Shown here: positions 8,354 to 16,031 of the stretch, one piece after another
Position numbering within the stretch: the first letter of the stretch is position 1
Layout: each line of letters opens with the position of its first letter
NCBI GenBank assembly: GCA_023436225.1
Contig: JAEZKA010000076.1
Coordinates: 1-64,000, forward strand
Length of the DNA: 64,000 bases
Direction of reading: 5' to 3'
Source: Bacillota bacterium
GTDB taxonomy: Bacteria; Bacillota; Clostridia; Lachnospirales; Lachnospiraceae
Made by a program: the position numbers and the translations under genes
The notes under the pieces: generated by a model
What the model was told of the DNA's origin: nothing
Seen by the model: only the letters and a program-made list of their open reading frames with translations
Databases searched by the model: none

Positions 8354-9961
8354 ATGACAAGCAGTACGTATATTATTGCATATGATGTAGGTACCACAGC
8401 GGTGAAAACCTGCTTATTTCTAGTTGAAGATAAGATCAATCTCATCGAGTACGCCGGAATGGCCTATCCTCTGCAATTATTAGAAAATGGTGGCGCAGAG
8501 CAAAATCCGGAGGATTGGTGGAATGCGATGTGTGTTACTACAAAGCAGGTATTAGCTGCCGCTCAGGTTCCTTCTACTGCGATCAGAGGGATCTCTTTCT
8601 GCTCCCAGATGCAGGGCTTGGTTCTGGTCGATAAGAACGGAATACCTGTGCGTCCGGCGATGAGCTATATGGATCAGCGTGCAACCGAGGAATTACGGGA
8701 GGGCCTTGCTTATGGTCTTCAGGTTGCCGGATGCAATATCATCCGGTTGTTAAAATCACTATATATCACAAAGGCTGTTGCAGCCAGTGTTAAAGATCCG
8801 GTTTGGAAATATAAATGGGTGCAACATCATGAACCGGAATGCTTTTCCCGAATTTATAAATGGCTGGATGTAAAAGAATATCTCCTACACCGTTGCACCG
8901 GCGAATTTGTTATGACTACCGATTCTGCTTTTGCTACGCTCCTCTATGATACAAGAAAAGGTCATGAAGGTTTTAGCCGGAGTATGTGCAACATGTTTGG
9001 TGTAAACTATGAGCATATGCCAAGGGTGATTGAAGCCTCTGAGCAAGCTGGTTGTTTAACGCAAGTGGCCTCGGACGGACTGGGGCTTGTACAGGGCATA
9101 CCGGTGTTTGGAGGTGGCGGTGACGCTTCCTTAATCGGAATCGGTGCGGGCGCGGTCAAGGAAGGAAGTACTCATATTTATTGTGGTACCTCCGGTTGGG
9201 TATCCACTGTAGTAAAAAAACCGATGGTTGATACTAACTCCATGATTGCAGCCGTGGTCGGAGCAAAAAAGGGCTTATATCACTATTTTGCAGAACTGGA
9301 GACGGCCGGAAAATGCTTAGAATGGGTTAAGGATCATCTTGCCTTAGATGAAATTGATATTTATCTGGAGAAAAAGAATGTTACCGAAGCTCATGAGGCC
9401 ATCTATACCAGCCTATATGATTATATGATGCACACAATTGATCAGATTCCAGCCGGAAGTCATGGTGTCATCTTCACTCCCTGGCTTCATGGCAATCGAT
9501 GTCCTTTTGAAGATCCACTGGTTCGAGGTATGTTCTTCAACATTAGTCTGGATACTGGAAAAACACAGTTAATTCGATCCGTACTCGAGGGTGTCTGTTA
9601 TCATATGCGCTGGATGTTGGAAGCTGAGGGAAACAAGATAACTACCTCCCGAACCATTCGCTTTGTCGGAGGCGGTGCTTTATCATTATTAACCTGTCAG
9701 ATTCTGGCTGATATCACGAATCGTACCATAGAAACGGTTCCAAGTCCTCAGAATGTTGGTTCCATTGGAGCTGCAATTGTAGCTGCAGTAGGTCTGGGTG
9801 TAATACGTTCACTGGAGCAGGCCAGTGATTTTGTCACAATTTCAGAGACTTTTACACCTAACCCTAAGCATCTGGAAGTGTATAATAGAGGCTATAAGGT
9901 ATTTCGACGACTCTATCACTCAAATAGAAAGAATTTTAAATTACTCAATAGAAGTATCTGA
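8354..9961 (+). CDS. FGGY-family carbohydrate kinase
   Basis: The 535-residue kinase has the phosphate-1 motif YDVGTTAVK (residues 10-18), the NPEDWW motif (51-56) that follows in FGGY kinases, and the catalytic-base region FGGGGDASLIGIG with Asp257. The C-terminal ATP-binding motif is near FVGGGALSLLTCQILADITN. It resembles xylulokinase-type enzymes, but the substrate cannot be read from sequence. AGGAGG precedes the ATG by 6 bases. It lies 111 bases after tetR on the same strand and ends at a strong terminator. With the divergent aminotransferase and class II aldolase it fits a route of deamination, phosphorylation and aldol cleavage (inference). Confidence 0.85.
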   Translation: MTSSTYIIAYDVGTTAVKTCLFLVEDKINLIEYAGMAYPLQLLENGGAEQNPEDWWNAMCVTTKQVLAAAQVPSTAIRGISFCSQMQGLVLVDKNGIPVRPAMSYMDQRATEELREGLAYGLQVAGCNIIRLLKSLYITKAVAASVKDPVWKYKWVQHHEPECFSRIYKWLDVKEYLLHRCTGEFVMTTDSAFATLLYDTRKGHEGFSRSMCNMFGVNYEHMPRVIEASEQAGCLTQVASDGLGLVQGIPVFGGGGDASLIGIGAGAVKEGSTHIYCGTSGWVSTVVKKPMVDTNSMIAAVVGAKKGLYHYFAELETAGKCLEWVKDHLALDEIDIYLEKKNVTEAHEAIYTSLYDYMMHTIDQIPAGSHGVIFTPWLHGNRCPFEDPLVRGMFFNISLDTGKTQLIRSVLEGVCYHMRWMLEAEGNKITTSRTIRFVGGGALSLLTCQILADITNRTIETVPSPQNVGSIGAAIVAAVGLGVIRSLEQASDFVTISETFTPNPKHLEVYNRGYKVFRRLYHSNRKNFKLLNRSI

Positions 9962-10035
9962 TTCGAATTTCAGAGCCCGTAAGACGAACTTTATACATAT
10001 AATGTTTATATCGATAAATTCGTTATCATAAGCTG

Positions 10036-10082
10036 ACAACAAAAAAGACACCCATCTGATATAGCGGGTGCTTTTTTGTTGT
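10036..10082 (+). terminator. Intrinsic terminator after the FGGY kinase
   Basis: CACCC/GGGTG stem extended by A/T pairs (AACAAAAAAG with CTTTTTTGTT), ending in T6. The remainder of 9962-10295 is AT-rich, with no gene or other feature recognised. Confidence 0.85.
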
Positions 10083-10295
10083 CTATATGATATATTGGCT
10101 AATGGAGCAAATCATTATCACAATGTAATACTTCAAATGGGTATAAAATATCTCTGAACGTTATGTATTATCACCTATTGAGCAGACATTTTTTTCTGTT
10201 TTGTCTAATTTATTCAATTCATAATATATGGTAGAATCAAAGAAAGCTTGTAATCTAGTATCATCTGTTCCTCCTACTATAGAATGGAGGATCTT

Positions 10296-11306
10296 ATGTC
10301 AAGAACAAAAAAGTATCTGTTGTCATTTGTATTATTCTTTCTACTCCTCTTCTTATCACTAACCACCCAACCTTACCTTGCTAATGCTGCTTCGATTGAA
10401 TTCGTAATCTTGTCGCAGTATAAAGCCTCTATGGATATCGGTGATGAGCTATACTTATTGGCCTTTACTACCAATGGAGATATGCCTTCGTGGAAAAGCA
10501 GCTCCTCTACGATTGCTTCTGTAAATACCTATGGTAAAATCACAGCAAAAAAACCCGGTACTACAACAATAACTGCAAAGATTAAAAATGGGGAAGCCTC
10601 TTGTAAGGTAACGGTCAACAAGACAGATCTTACAATCAGCGATACAAAATTATCCATGGAGCGGGGAGAGAACTATCGTTTATCTGCCTCAACTTCAAAT
10701 TCCTCTGTGGTTACCTGGAAAAGCAGTAAGAAAAGTGTTGCTACTATCGATGAACATGGTAATGTTACCGGTATCAAGCCAGGAGAGACTACAATCACCG
10801 CCACTGCGGATGGCACCTCCAAGACCTGTATCATTACCGTTAAGAAGCCAACCATACGTCTGAGTCAATCTAAGATCAAATTATATCGCAATCATACAGC
10901 CATACTATCCGCTACTGTATCCTCCAATGTCAAGCCCACCTGGAGATCCAATAAATCAAGTGTAGCTAAAGTCGATGAGAACGGTACCATCACTGCGATG
11001 AAGCATGGAATTGCTTTTATTACGGCCACTGTCGATGGTATCTCCAAAAGCTGTGAGGTTACGGTGGAACCGCCTGTAATCCAATTAAACAAGACAACTC
11101 TTGATCTTAATGTTGGCTCAACCTCAAAGCTTATAGCTACAGTATCCTCCGGTAATCCGGTTGCCTGGTCGACCAGCAATGAGAAAATACTTTCCGTAGC
11201 TTCTGACGGGACAATTACAGCCTGGCAGAAGGGTCGTGCATATATATATGCCAGTGACGACGGTACTAAGGTGCGTTGTGTTGTATCTGTAACAGAAATC
11301 AATTAA
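10296..11306 (+). CDS. Secreted protein with four Big2 (Ig-like) domains
   Basis: A 336-residue protein that starts with a basic-hydrophobic signal peptide (about residues 1-32, ending TQPYLANA). Four tandem Big2 repeats of about 75 residues follow, each with the pattern W.SS..S.A.VD..G.I.A...G...ITA. There is no LPXTG anchor, membrane segment or catalytic domain, so it may be released or held by carbohydrate or cell-wall contact. The start is ATG 10296, 5 bases after GGAGG; the in-frame ATG at 10284 precedes that site and is unlikely. It is a single-gene unit ending near a strong inverted repeat shared with the convergent gene. Role unknown, plausibly surface adhesion. Confidence 0.8.
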   Translation: MSRTKKYLLSFVLFFLLLFLSLTTQPYLANAASIEFVILSQYKASMDIGDELYLLAFTTNGDMPSWKSSSSTIASVNTYGKITAKKPGTTTITAKIKNGEASCKVTVNKTDLTISDTKLSMERGENYRLSASTSNSSVVTWKSSKKSVATIDEHGNVTGIKPGETTITATADGTSKTCIITVKKPTIRLSQSKIKLYRNHTAILSATVSSNVKPTWRSNKSSVAKVDENGTITAMKHGIAFITATVDGISKSCEVTVEPPVIQLNKTTLDLNVGSTSKLIATVSSGNPVAWSTSNEKILSVASDGTITAWQKGRAYIYASDDGTKVRCVVSVTEIN

Positions 11307-11322
11307 TTCATAGGAGGAACAG

Positions 11323-11397
11323 ATGTACAAGCTTAACAGGTCTCTGTCACCCAAAAGGGTTGGCAGAGACCTGTTACCGTTCAAATTATCAACCTAG
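11323..11397 (+). CDS. Possible 24-residue peptide overlapping a terminator
   Basis: An AGGAGG site (11312-11317) lies 5 bases before an ATG that opens 24 codons and a TAG. The frame runs through the palindrome at 11335-11375. The peptide is basic (MYKLNRSLSPKRVGRDLL...) and I do not recognise it. The consensus ribosome site is the main argument for it; it may be a chance reading frame in a bidirectional terminator. Confidence 0.25.
   Translation: MYKLNRSLSPKRVGRDLLPFKLST
11335..11375. terminator. Bidirectional terminator between convergent genes
   Basis: Perfect 12-base arms (AACAGGTCTCTG and CAGAGACCTGTT) enclose a second CCC/GGG pairing. It separates the Big2 gene from the convergent gene ending at 11389. 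Confidence 0.75.
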
Positions 11398-12432
11398 AAG
11401 CCATAGGAAGGCACCCACTATAACAGCTACCACACTGATTACAATTAGGCTTAACCCGACAAGACGCTTCTGAATCATTCTTTTTTCAGTTCTAAGGATC
11501 AATGTATCGCACTCAGATGCCAGGTCATCTGCATCCTTATAACCACTGATTTTACGAAATTCCTCTGAGGCCTTCCTGTAATCCTCGGCATTTTTTGCAG
11601 TGTCCTTTATATTAACGGCATTCTTATATATTTTCTTCTTTATCTTCTTCTTGGTATCCTTTGCTAATAGCTTACATTCTTCAACAAGCTGAGCACTGTC
11701 CTTATAATCAACCATTGCCTTGAATTGCTTAGTAACCTTCTTGTACATCTCTAGCTTATCATTGCAGACTGTCATGCAACGGATTGCCTTCATTAATTTT
11801 ACATAACGCTGGTACTTCTCCTCTTTAGTTAAATCGATCATTTCTTCTTCGGCTGGAGATTGTTCTATGGGGTCCTCATTCACGATTGTCTGGCTATCCT
11901 CTAATAAAAATTCGAAATCCTTTTCTGAGAATCGGTGATAGCTGGTATGTCCATAATCAAATTTAATACAGTACCGATAATCATCTATAGAACTATCTTT
12001 AAAGAAGATCACATAGTCAAATTCATCCGATTCACTTTTTTCACATACCACCTGATCTGAAAAACTATGGAATACTTCCAATATCTGTTCCAAGGTGCAA
12101 TTATGTTTTCTTATTGTATCAATGAAAGCTACAAGAAACGGATTGTTGCTATAGTTTTCATTTACATATGCTGCTCCTGCCGGTGGTACCAAGATACAAT
12201 ACCGATCACCATCATGACTGACCTGTACCTTCCCTAATTTACTTTCTACTCTATCTGCAAAAACAGTCAGCGCCTCATCCATCCTTCCTGCCTCTGCAAT
12301 ATCTTCTTCTAGAATATGTATTAGAGAATGCATCGGATAATACAACCGAATGGTCTCCTTCTCATAGCCCAGCTTGATTTGCTCTTCTTTGATAGCATCA
12401 CATACTACTTTTTCAAGCATGTCATAATTCAT
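11389..12432 (-). CDS. C-terminally membrane-anchored protein, unknown function
   Basis: The 347-residue product has an N-terminal globular region of unknown family (about 1-175). A helical region (about 210-320) has two repeats of the pattern Y..A...F..I..YKDA..L...C (YKKVTKQFKAMVDYKDSAQL and YRKASEEFRKISGYKDADDL), a TPR-like unit common in Clostridia. A single C-terminal membrane helix (about 325-345) would anchor it with the bulk in the cytoplasm (tail-anchored). The start at 12432 is preceded by AAAGGACG; the longer frame to 12465 lacks a site. It stands alone on the minus strand. No enzymatic motif is visible. Confidence 0.7.
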   Translation of the reverse strand: MNYDMLEKVVCDAIKEEQIKLGYEKETIRLYYPMHSLIHILEEDIAEAGRMDEALTVFADRVESKLGKVQVSHDGDRYCILVPPAGAAYVNENYSNNPFLVAFIDTIRKHNCTLEQILEVFHSFSDQVVCEKSESDEFDYVIFFKDSSIDDYRYCIKFDYGHTSYHRFSEKDFEFLLEDSQTIVNEDPIEQSPAEEEMIDLTKEEKYQRYVKLMKAIRCMTVCNDKLEMYKKVTKQFKAMVDYKDSAQLVEECKLLAKDTKKKIKKKIYKNAVNIKDTAKNAEDYRKASEEFRKISGYKDADDLASECDTLILRTEKRMIQKRLVGLSLIVISVVAVIVGAFLWLLG

Positions 12433-12772
12433 GAATAACGTCCTTTCTAACACTACAAAAATCATAAAAATAATTGTATTTCTGCATACCTTCGAAAATT
12501 ATATTAATCCATTTCGCAGCTTTATCTTACCATTATTCAGAAAAGGAAACAACATAAATTATTAAATATTCTCGATTAAGATAATTCGAACTACCCAAAG
12601 GAAGCTTTTCTATGATACAGCAACATAGTTTATTCCACCCTGCTTGGTATATTAAAACTAAATCCACATAATAATTCAACCTTAATTAATAAGAAGACAA
12701 TACACTGTTTTAATTATTTTAATACCAAAATTAATTTTATTAATTATAATATTAATATTTGTAATTTTTATA

Positions 12773-12801
12773 TTGACAATATTTATTCACTGGTGTATAT
12801 T
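12773..12801 (+). promoter_or_regulatory. Promoter of the DUF2089 operon
   Basis: -35 TTGACA (12773-12778) and -10 TATATT (12796-12801) with a 17-base spacer, about 35 bases before the DUF2089 start. The rest of 12433-12772 is very AT-rich and shows nothing else. Confidence 0.75.
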
Positions 12802-12836
12802 AAAAGGCATAAATTTACATTAGGAAGGTGAAGCAA

Positions 12837-13226
12837 ATGAAATATAAAGCTCCAGGCAAGTGTCCGGTATGTGGTGAGAAGCTTGCTATCACTAAGTTAG
12901 GCTGTCCAAAATGCTCTACAGCGATTGAAGGAGATTTTCAACCCTGTGAGTTCTGCCGACTGCCGGAAGAGGATCTTGAATTTCTCAAGGTATTCATTAA
13001 ATGCCGTGGAAGCATTAAGGATGTCGAAAGAGAACTTGGCATCTCCTACCCCACCGTTCGCGGAAAGCTGGATTCCGCCATACGAGGTCTGGGATATGAG
13101 GTTCCTACCAAGGAAGAAGTCAGGGATAAAGAGCAAAAGGAACAGGCAAAAAGCGAAATCCTGGAACAGCTGTCCCGAGGAGAAATTTCTGCTAAGGAAG
13201 CAACAGATCGCATTAAGAGCTTGTGA
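12837..13226 (+). CDS. DUF2089 family zinc-ribbon/HTH protein
   Basis: The 129-residue protein has an N-terminal zinc ribbon (CPVCG near residue 9, CPKC near 24, with a further CEFC near 37). A helix-turn-helix-like segment follows (SIKDVERELGISYPTVRGKLDSAI, about 60-85), then a SHOCT-like tail (ILEQLSRGEISAKEATDRI). This is the DUF2089 arrangement and suggests a DNA-binding regulator. ATG 12837 is chosen over the GTG at 12828 for spacing from AGGAAGGTG. It is the first gene of a four-gene operon with a SHOCT-like protein, a small protein and a holin-like membrane protein, resembling the logic of Bacillus yvlABCD. A regulatory role for the operon is inference. Confidence 0.85.
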   Translation: MKYKAPGKCPVCGEKLAITKLGCPKCSTAIEGDFQPCEFCRLPEEDLEFLKVFIKCRGSIKDVERELGISYPTVRGKLDSAIRGLGYEVPTKEEVRDKEQKEQAKSEILEQLSRGEISAKEATDRIKSL

Positions 13227-13275
13227 TTTCTTCAAATCAAAGAATAAAATAGCGTAATCAAAAGGAGGATATAAG

Positions 13276-13728
13276 ATGAATGAGCAATTAAAAATATTAG
13301 AAATGATCGAAAAAGGACAGATAACAGCAACAGAGGGCATGGAGCTTTTGGAAGCGCTGAATCTGACTAATGATACGGGGGCTGAGGCAAACACAGCCAT
13401 AGCTGCCAGAGCCGTTCAAGCAAAATACAATTATAAGTTTTTAAAGATACGCGTTACTTCTGACAACAGCACAGTGAATGTGAATGTAAATGTTCCCTTA
13501 CGGCTTCTAACCACACTTGGAGAAATTGCTACAAAGTTGACTTCAGTTATACCAGCTGATGCAAGAAAAGAGATGGAAAGCAAGGGCATTGATATAACTA
13601 CTATTGATTTTGCTCAGATTATCGAAGAAATTGTAAATGGCACTCTTGATGATCCAAATATCGTAGATGTAGAAGCCTGGTCAGAGGAACAGCATGCTAT
13701 GGTGAAGGTGAAGATCTATGTGGAATAG
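13276..13728 (+). CDS. SHOCT-like domain protein
   Basis: A 150-residue protein. The first 30 residues (QLKILEMIEKGQITATEGMELLEAL) form the short SHOCT-like helical hairpin also found at the tail of the neighbouring DUF2089 protein. The remainder contains a beta-rich segment (FLKIRVTSDNSTVNVNVNVP) typical of YvlB-like proteins, then a charged helical region. AGGAGG precedes the start. The shared hairpin in adjacent gene products suggests the two proteins associate (inference). It overlaps the next gene by 11 bases, so translation is probably coupled. Confidence 0.75.
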   Translation: MNEQLKILEMIEKGQITATEGMELLEALNLTNDTGAEANTAIAARAVQAKYNYKFLKIRVTSDNSTVNVNVNVPLRLLTTLGEIATKLTSVIPADARKEMESKGIDITTIDFAQIIEEIVNGTLDDPNIVDVEAWSEEQHAMVKVKIYVE

Positions 13729-14032
13729 AGGCTTCCGTATCCTATGGATTAAAATTCATACGACCGGAGAACGACACTTTTATTTTAACTTACCTGTCAG
13801 CCTTTATGTATTTCAGGAACTGTTTGACTGTATATTGGATCTCATAGAATTTATCTGCTTATTCATACCGAAGAATCCTCCCACCCGGTTGCCCAATGCC
13901 ATCTCGGCAAAAGAAATAAAGGAATTGATTCATGCAACCGATAAGCTGTTATGTTCCTTAACCGATTGTGAGCCCTATGATCTCGTAGAGGTAAATACGA
14001 AAAATGTTACAGTTTCAATAAAAATACGATAA
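13718..14032 (+). CDS. Small protein of the DUF2089 operon, unknown
   Basis: A 104-residue protein whose ATG overlaps the previous gene by 11 bases. There is an amphipathic or weakly hydrophobic stretch at about residues 25-50 (SLYVFQELFDCILDLIEFIC) and a beta-rich C-terminus (YDLVEVNTKNVTVSIKIR). The opening beta-strand segment resembles that of the preceding SHOCT-like protein, so it may be a diverged partial paralogue. No family recognised. Confidence 0.65.
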   Translation: MWNRGFRILWIKIHTTGERHFYFNLPVSLYVFQELFDCILDLIEFICLFIPKNPPTRLPNAISAKEIKELIHATDKLLCSLTDCEPYDLVEVNTKNVTVSIKIR

Positions 14033-14049
14033 TCCATGAGGAGGGAACT

Positions 14050-14397
14050 ATGTCAAAACTTCTGTTAAAATATCTGTCATCAGTGGCTACCATATATCTG
14101 CTGTCTTTGATAATTAACACAATTAAGATTAAAGATATTCCATCGTTACTGCTTATGGGATTTGTCTTATTTATCGTTAATTTACTGGTGAAGCCACTGC
14201 TGTTATTATTAACCCTACCAATTAACATAATTACATTTAATATCTTCAGCTTTGTCGTAAATGCTTGGACCATTATGCTAGCAGATCTTATGGTTAAGGG
14301 CATCAATATGAATGGCTTTATGAATTCATTGCTTGCAGCCTTCCTTATTTCCATTCTTCAGCATCTGTTGTTTGATGCTGCAAAGGCTGCGGATTAG
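14050..14397 (+). CDS. Phage-holin-family-4-like membrane protein (YvlD-like)
   Basis: A 115-residue protein with four membrane helices. The second and third are joined by VNLLVKPLLLLLTLPINIIT, the signature of the Phage_holin_4_2/YvlD family. In Bacillus the yvl operon combines a YvlB-type protein with YvlD, as here. The family name is historical; these chromosomal members are not known to lyse cells. GAGGAGG lies before the ATG. It ends the operon; a T-rich stretch follows without a strong hairpin. Confidence 0.8.
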   Translation: MSKLLLKYLSSVATIYLLSLIINTIKIKDIPSLLLMGFVLFIVNLLVKPLLLLLTLPINIITFNIFSFVVNAWTIMLADLMVKGINMNGFMNSLLAAFLISILQHLLFDAAKAAD

Positions 14398-14506
14398 AAT
14401 TTTTTAACTTGAATGTCTTTCCTTCATGCCATATAATGTTTACTGATAATATATTCCCCCGTTATGTTTATTCGGAATGAAAGATATGCTCAAGGAGGTA
14501 AGACAT

Positions 14507-14941
14507 ATGCAAATGGAACAATTACAAAAAGACATGATCACAGCAATGAAGGCTCACGATAAGGTTCGTAAGGATGCCATCTCGTCCTTGATTTCTGCTG
14601 TAAAAAAAATTGCTATTGATGAAGGCTGTCGTGATAATATCCAGGAGGAATTAGTAGACAGAGCTATCATAAAGGAGATGAAGCTGGTTAAGGAACAATT
14701 AGAAACCTGTCCCGAAGAAAGAGCAGAGTTGAAGGCCAGCTATCAGGCAACCTATGATATCATTAAGGAATATGCACCTGCTATGATGTCTGAAGATGAA
14801 ATCAAAGCCTTTATTACCGAAAAATACTCTGAACTATTAGCTACCAAGAATAAGGGTATGATTATGAAGGGCGTTATGGTTGATCTAAAGGGAAAAGCAG
14901 ACGGCAAATTAATAAATGAGGTTGTCGGTAAGCTTTGTTAA
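14507..14941 (+). CDS. yqeY: GatB/YqeY domain protein
   Basis: A 144-residue all-helical protein matching YqeY, which shares its fold with the tail domain of GatB and of some glutaminyl-tRNA synthetases. Supporting motifs are the LQKDMITAMKAHDKVRKDAISSLISAVK opening (helix 1-2), ELVDRAIIKEMK, and the GxxMKGVMVDLKGKADGKLINEVV C-terminus. The length is normal for the family. Start 14507 has AAGGAGG 8 bases upstream; the longer frame from 14477 is unsupported. The molecular role is not firmly established; a tRNA-linked function is inferred from the GatB similarity. Confidence 0.9.
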   Translation: MQMEQLQKDMITAMKAHDKVRKDAISSLISAVKKIAIDEGCRDNIQEELVDRAIIKEMKLVKEQLETCPEERAELKASYQATYDIIKEYAPAMMSEDEIKAFITEKYSELLATKNKGMIMKGVMVDLKGKADGKLINEVVGKLC

Positions 14942-14967
14942 CCAAATATGTATAAACGAACCCATGA

Positions 14968-15006
14968 CGACAGAAGGTACATTTTGCGAACCTTCTATCG
15001 TCATGA
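14968..15006. terminator. Hairpin of the recurrent terminator-adjacent family
   Basis: Arms CATGACGAcAGAAGGT and ACCTTCTaTCGTCATG (one mismatch) enclose a loop containing TTTGCGA, followed by AATAATAAAA. It is the best-formed member of a hairpin family seen also near 18482-18528, 28346-28402, 42875-42900 and 49780-49814. Confidence 0.65.
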
Positions 15007-15012
15007 ATAATA

Positions 15013-15107
15013 AAATAGAGCTGAGGTACAATTGTACTGACCCCAAAAAGTTAGACCTAAAAATCTAACGATCGGAGGTCAGTACACATTGTGCTAAAGC
15101 TCTATTT
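15013..15107. repeat. Nested palindrome with IS3-like ends (MITE-like)
   Basis: A 95-base nested inverted repeat: AAATAGAGCT/AGCTCTATTT outside, TGTACTGACC (15033-15042)/GGTCAGTACA (15077-15086) in the middle, GTTAGA/TCTAAC in the core. The middle arms and the following CCCAAAAAGTTAGAC resemble terminal inverted repeats of IS3/IS150-type elements, placed head to head with no transposase between. It lies between two convergent genes and could also act as a bidirectional terminator. Confidence 0.6.
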
Positions 15108-15147
15108 CACTTTCTTATACTACAATCACCAATCAAACATTTTTCTT

Positions 15148-15816
15148 TTATGACATAATACTCAGCAATCTACTTATTAGGGGCTCTACCCTCTCCTCAA
15201 TCATCTCCCAGTCTTGTAAGATATCAGGAAATATGGCACCTTCTCTGGTCTTTAAGCAGTTATCATCCCTTAAGCCAAAGCATACTCCATTCGGGTACTC
15301 ATCATTTGCTCCGATGATTTGAAATGTAAGAGAACGTAATGTCTCTGCTACTCTAGTAACCAGCTGGTCATAGTAATAGCTTAAGCTTTCCTGGGTTTCC
15401 ACCATGCCTCCATGCGCGATGACTACAGCAGGTATATTACACCATGATGCTTTATATTCCGAATTCTTCAACCAGCCGGAGTACATAATTTCATTCAACT
15501 TTTCAAATAACATAATCAACTTTGCAGGTATGGGTGAATAGTGGGGAACAATGAATACGATCCCATCTGCTTCTTCAATAAGCGTTAGGAGATGGTTAAA
15601 TTCCTCATCATAAACACATCGACTATTGCTATTGCAGCAACCACATAAAATGCAAGTCTTGAGATCATAATCCATCAGTGAAAGCACCTGGACTGTAATC
15701 TTATCCTTTACTTGATTATGAGTTATATTCTCAATCAAATACCCCACTTTCACTGAAGTACTATTATTACCAATTAATTTCGTGTTTGATGCAGAGATAC
15801 AGATCAGTTTCTTCAT
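15148..15816 (-). CDS. Flavodoxin-fold NAD(P)H-dependent oxidoreductase
   Basis: The 222-residue protein has an FMN phosphate-binding opening (ICISASNTKLIGNNSTSVKVG) and a CxxCxxC segment (CILCGCCNSNSRC, about residues 50-62), as found in the iron-sulfur flavoprotein/NADPH-dependent FMN-reductase superfamily. DGIVFIVPHYSPIPAKL is the region around the flavin ring. Start 15816 is preceded by GGGGAGAAAG; the reading to 15861 has no site. It is a single gene, convergent with yqeY. Likely quinone, azo or nitro reduction; the substrate is not readable from sequence. The Cys cluster may bind an iron-sulfur cluster (inference). Confidence 0.8.
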   Translation of the reverse strand: MKKLICISASNTKLIGNNSTSVKVGYLIENITHNQVKDKITVQVLSLMDYDLKTCILCGCCNSNSRCVYDEEFNHLLTLIEEADGIVFIVPHYSPIPAKLIMLFEKLNEIMYSGWLKNSEYKASWCNIPAVVIAHGGMVETQESLSYYYDQLVTRVAETLRSLTFQIIGANDEYPNGVCFGLRDDNCLKTREGAIFPDILQDWEMIEERVEPLISRLLSIMS

Positions 15817-15953
15817 TGCTTTCTCCCCATTATACTCACAGGGGAGTAAAGCATAAATCACAACTTCTGCCTAACTCCCCTGGATTAGAAATTCTATTTA
15901 ATTATTTTAGTTGGCAAAATAATCCTGTGTAGTGTTAATAATAGCATAATTAT

Positions 15954-16031
15954 CATTGTATTACTTAACCATGGTACTACTTAACCATTGTACTATTAAT
16001 CATGTACTACTTAATTATTGTACTATTTAAC
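15954..16031. repeat. Five degenerate 15-16-bp tandem repeats
   Basis: Five imperfect head-to-tail copies of CATTGTACTACTTAAC, of 16, 16, 15, 15 and 16 bases. The last copy supplies the final codons and stop of leuS. It is confined to the leuS 3' end and probably expanded by slippage. Confidence 0.7.
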
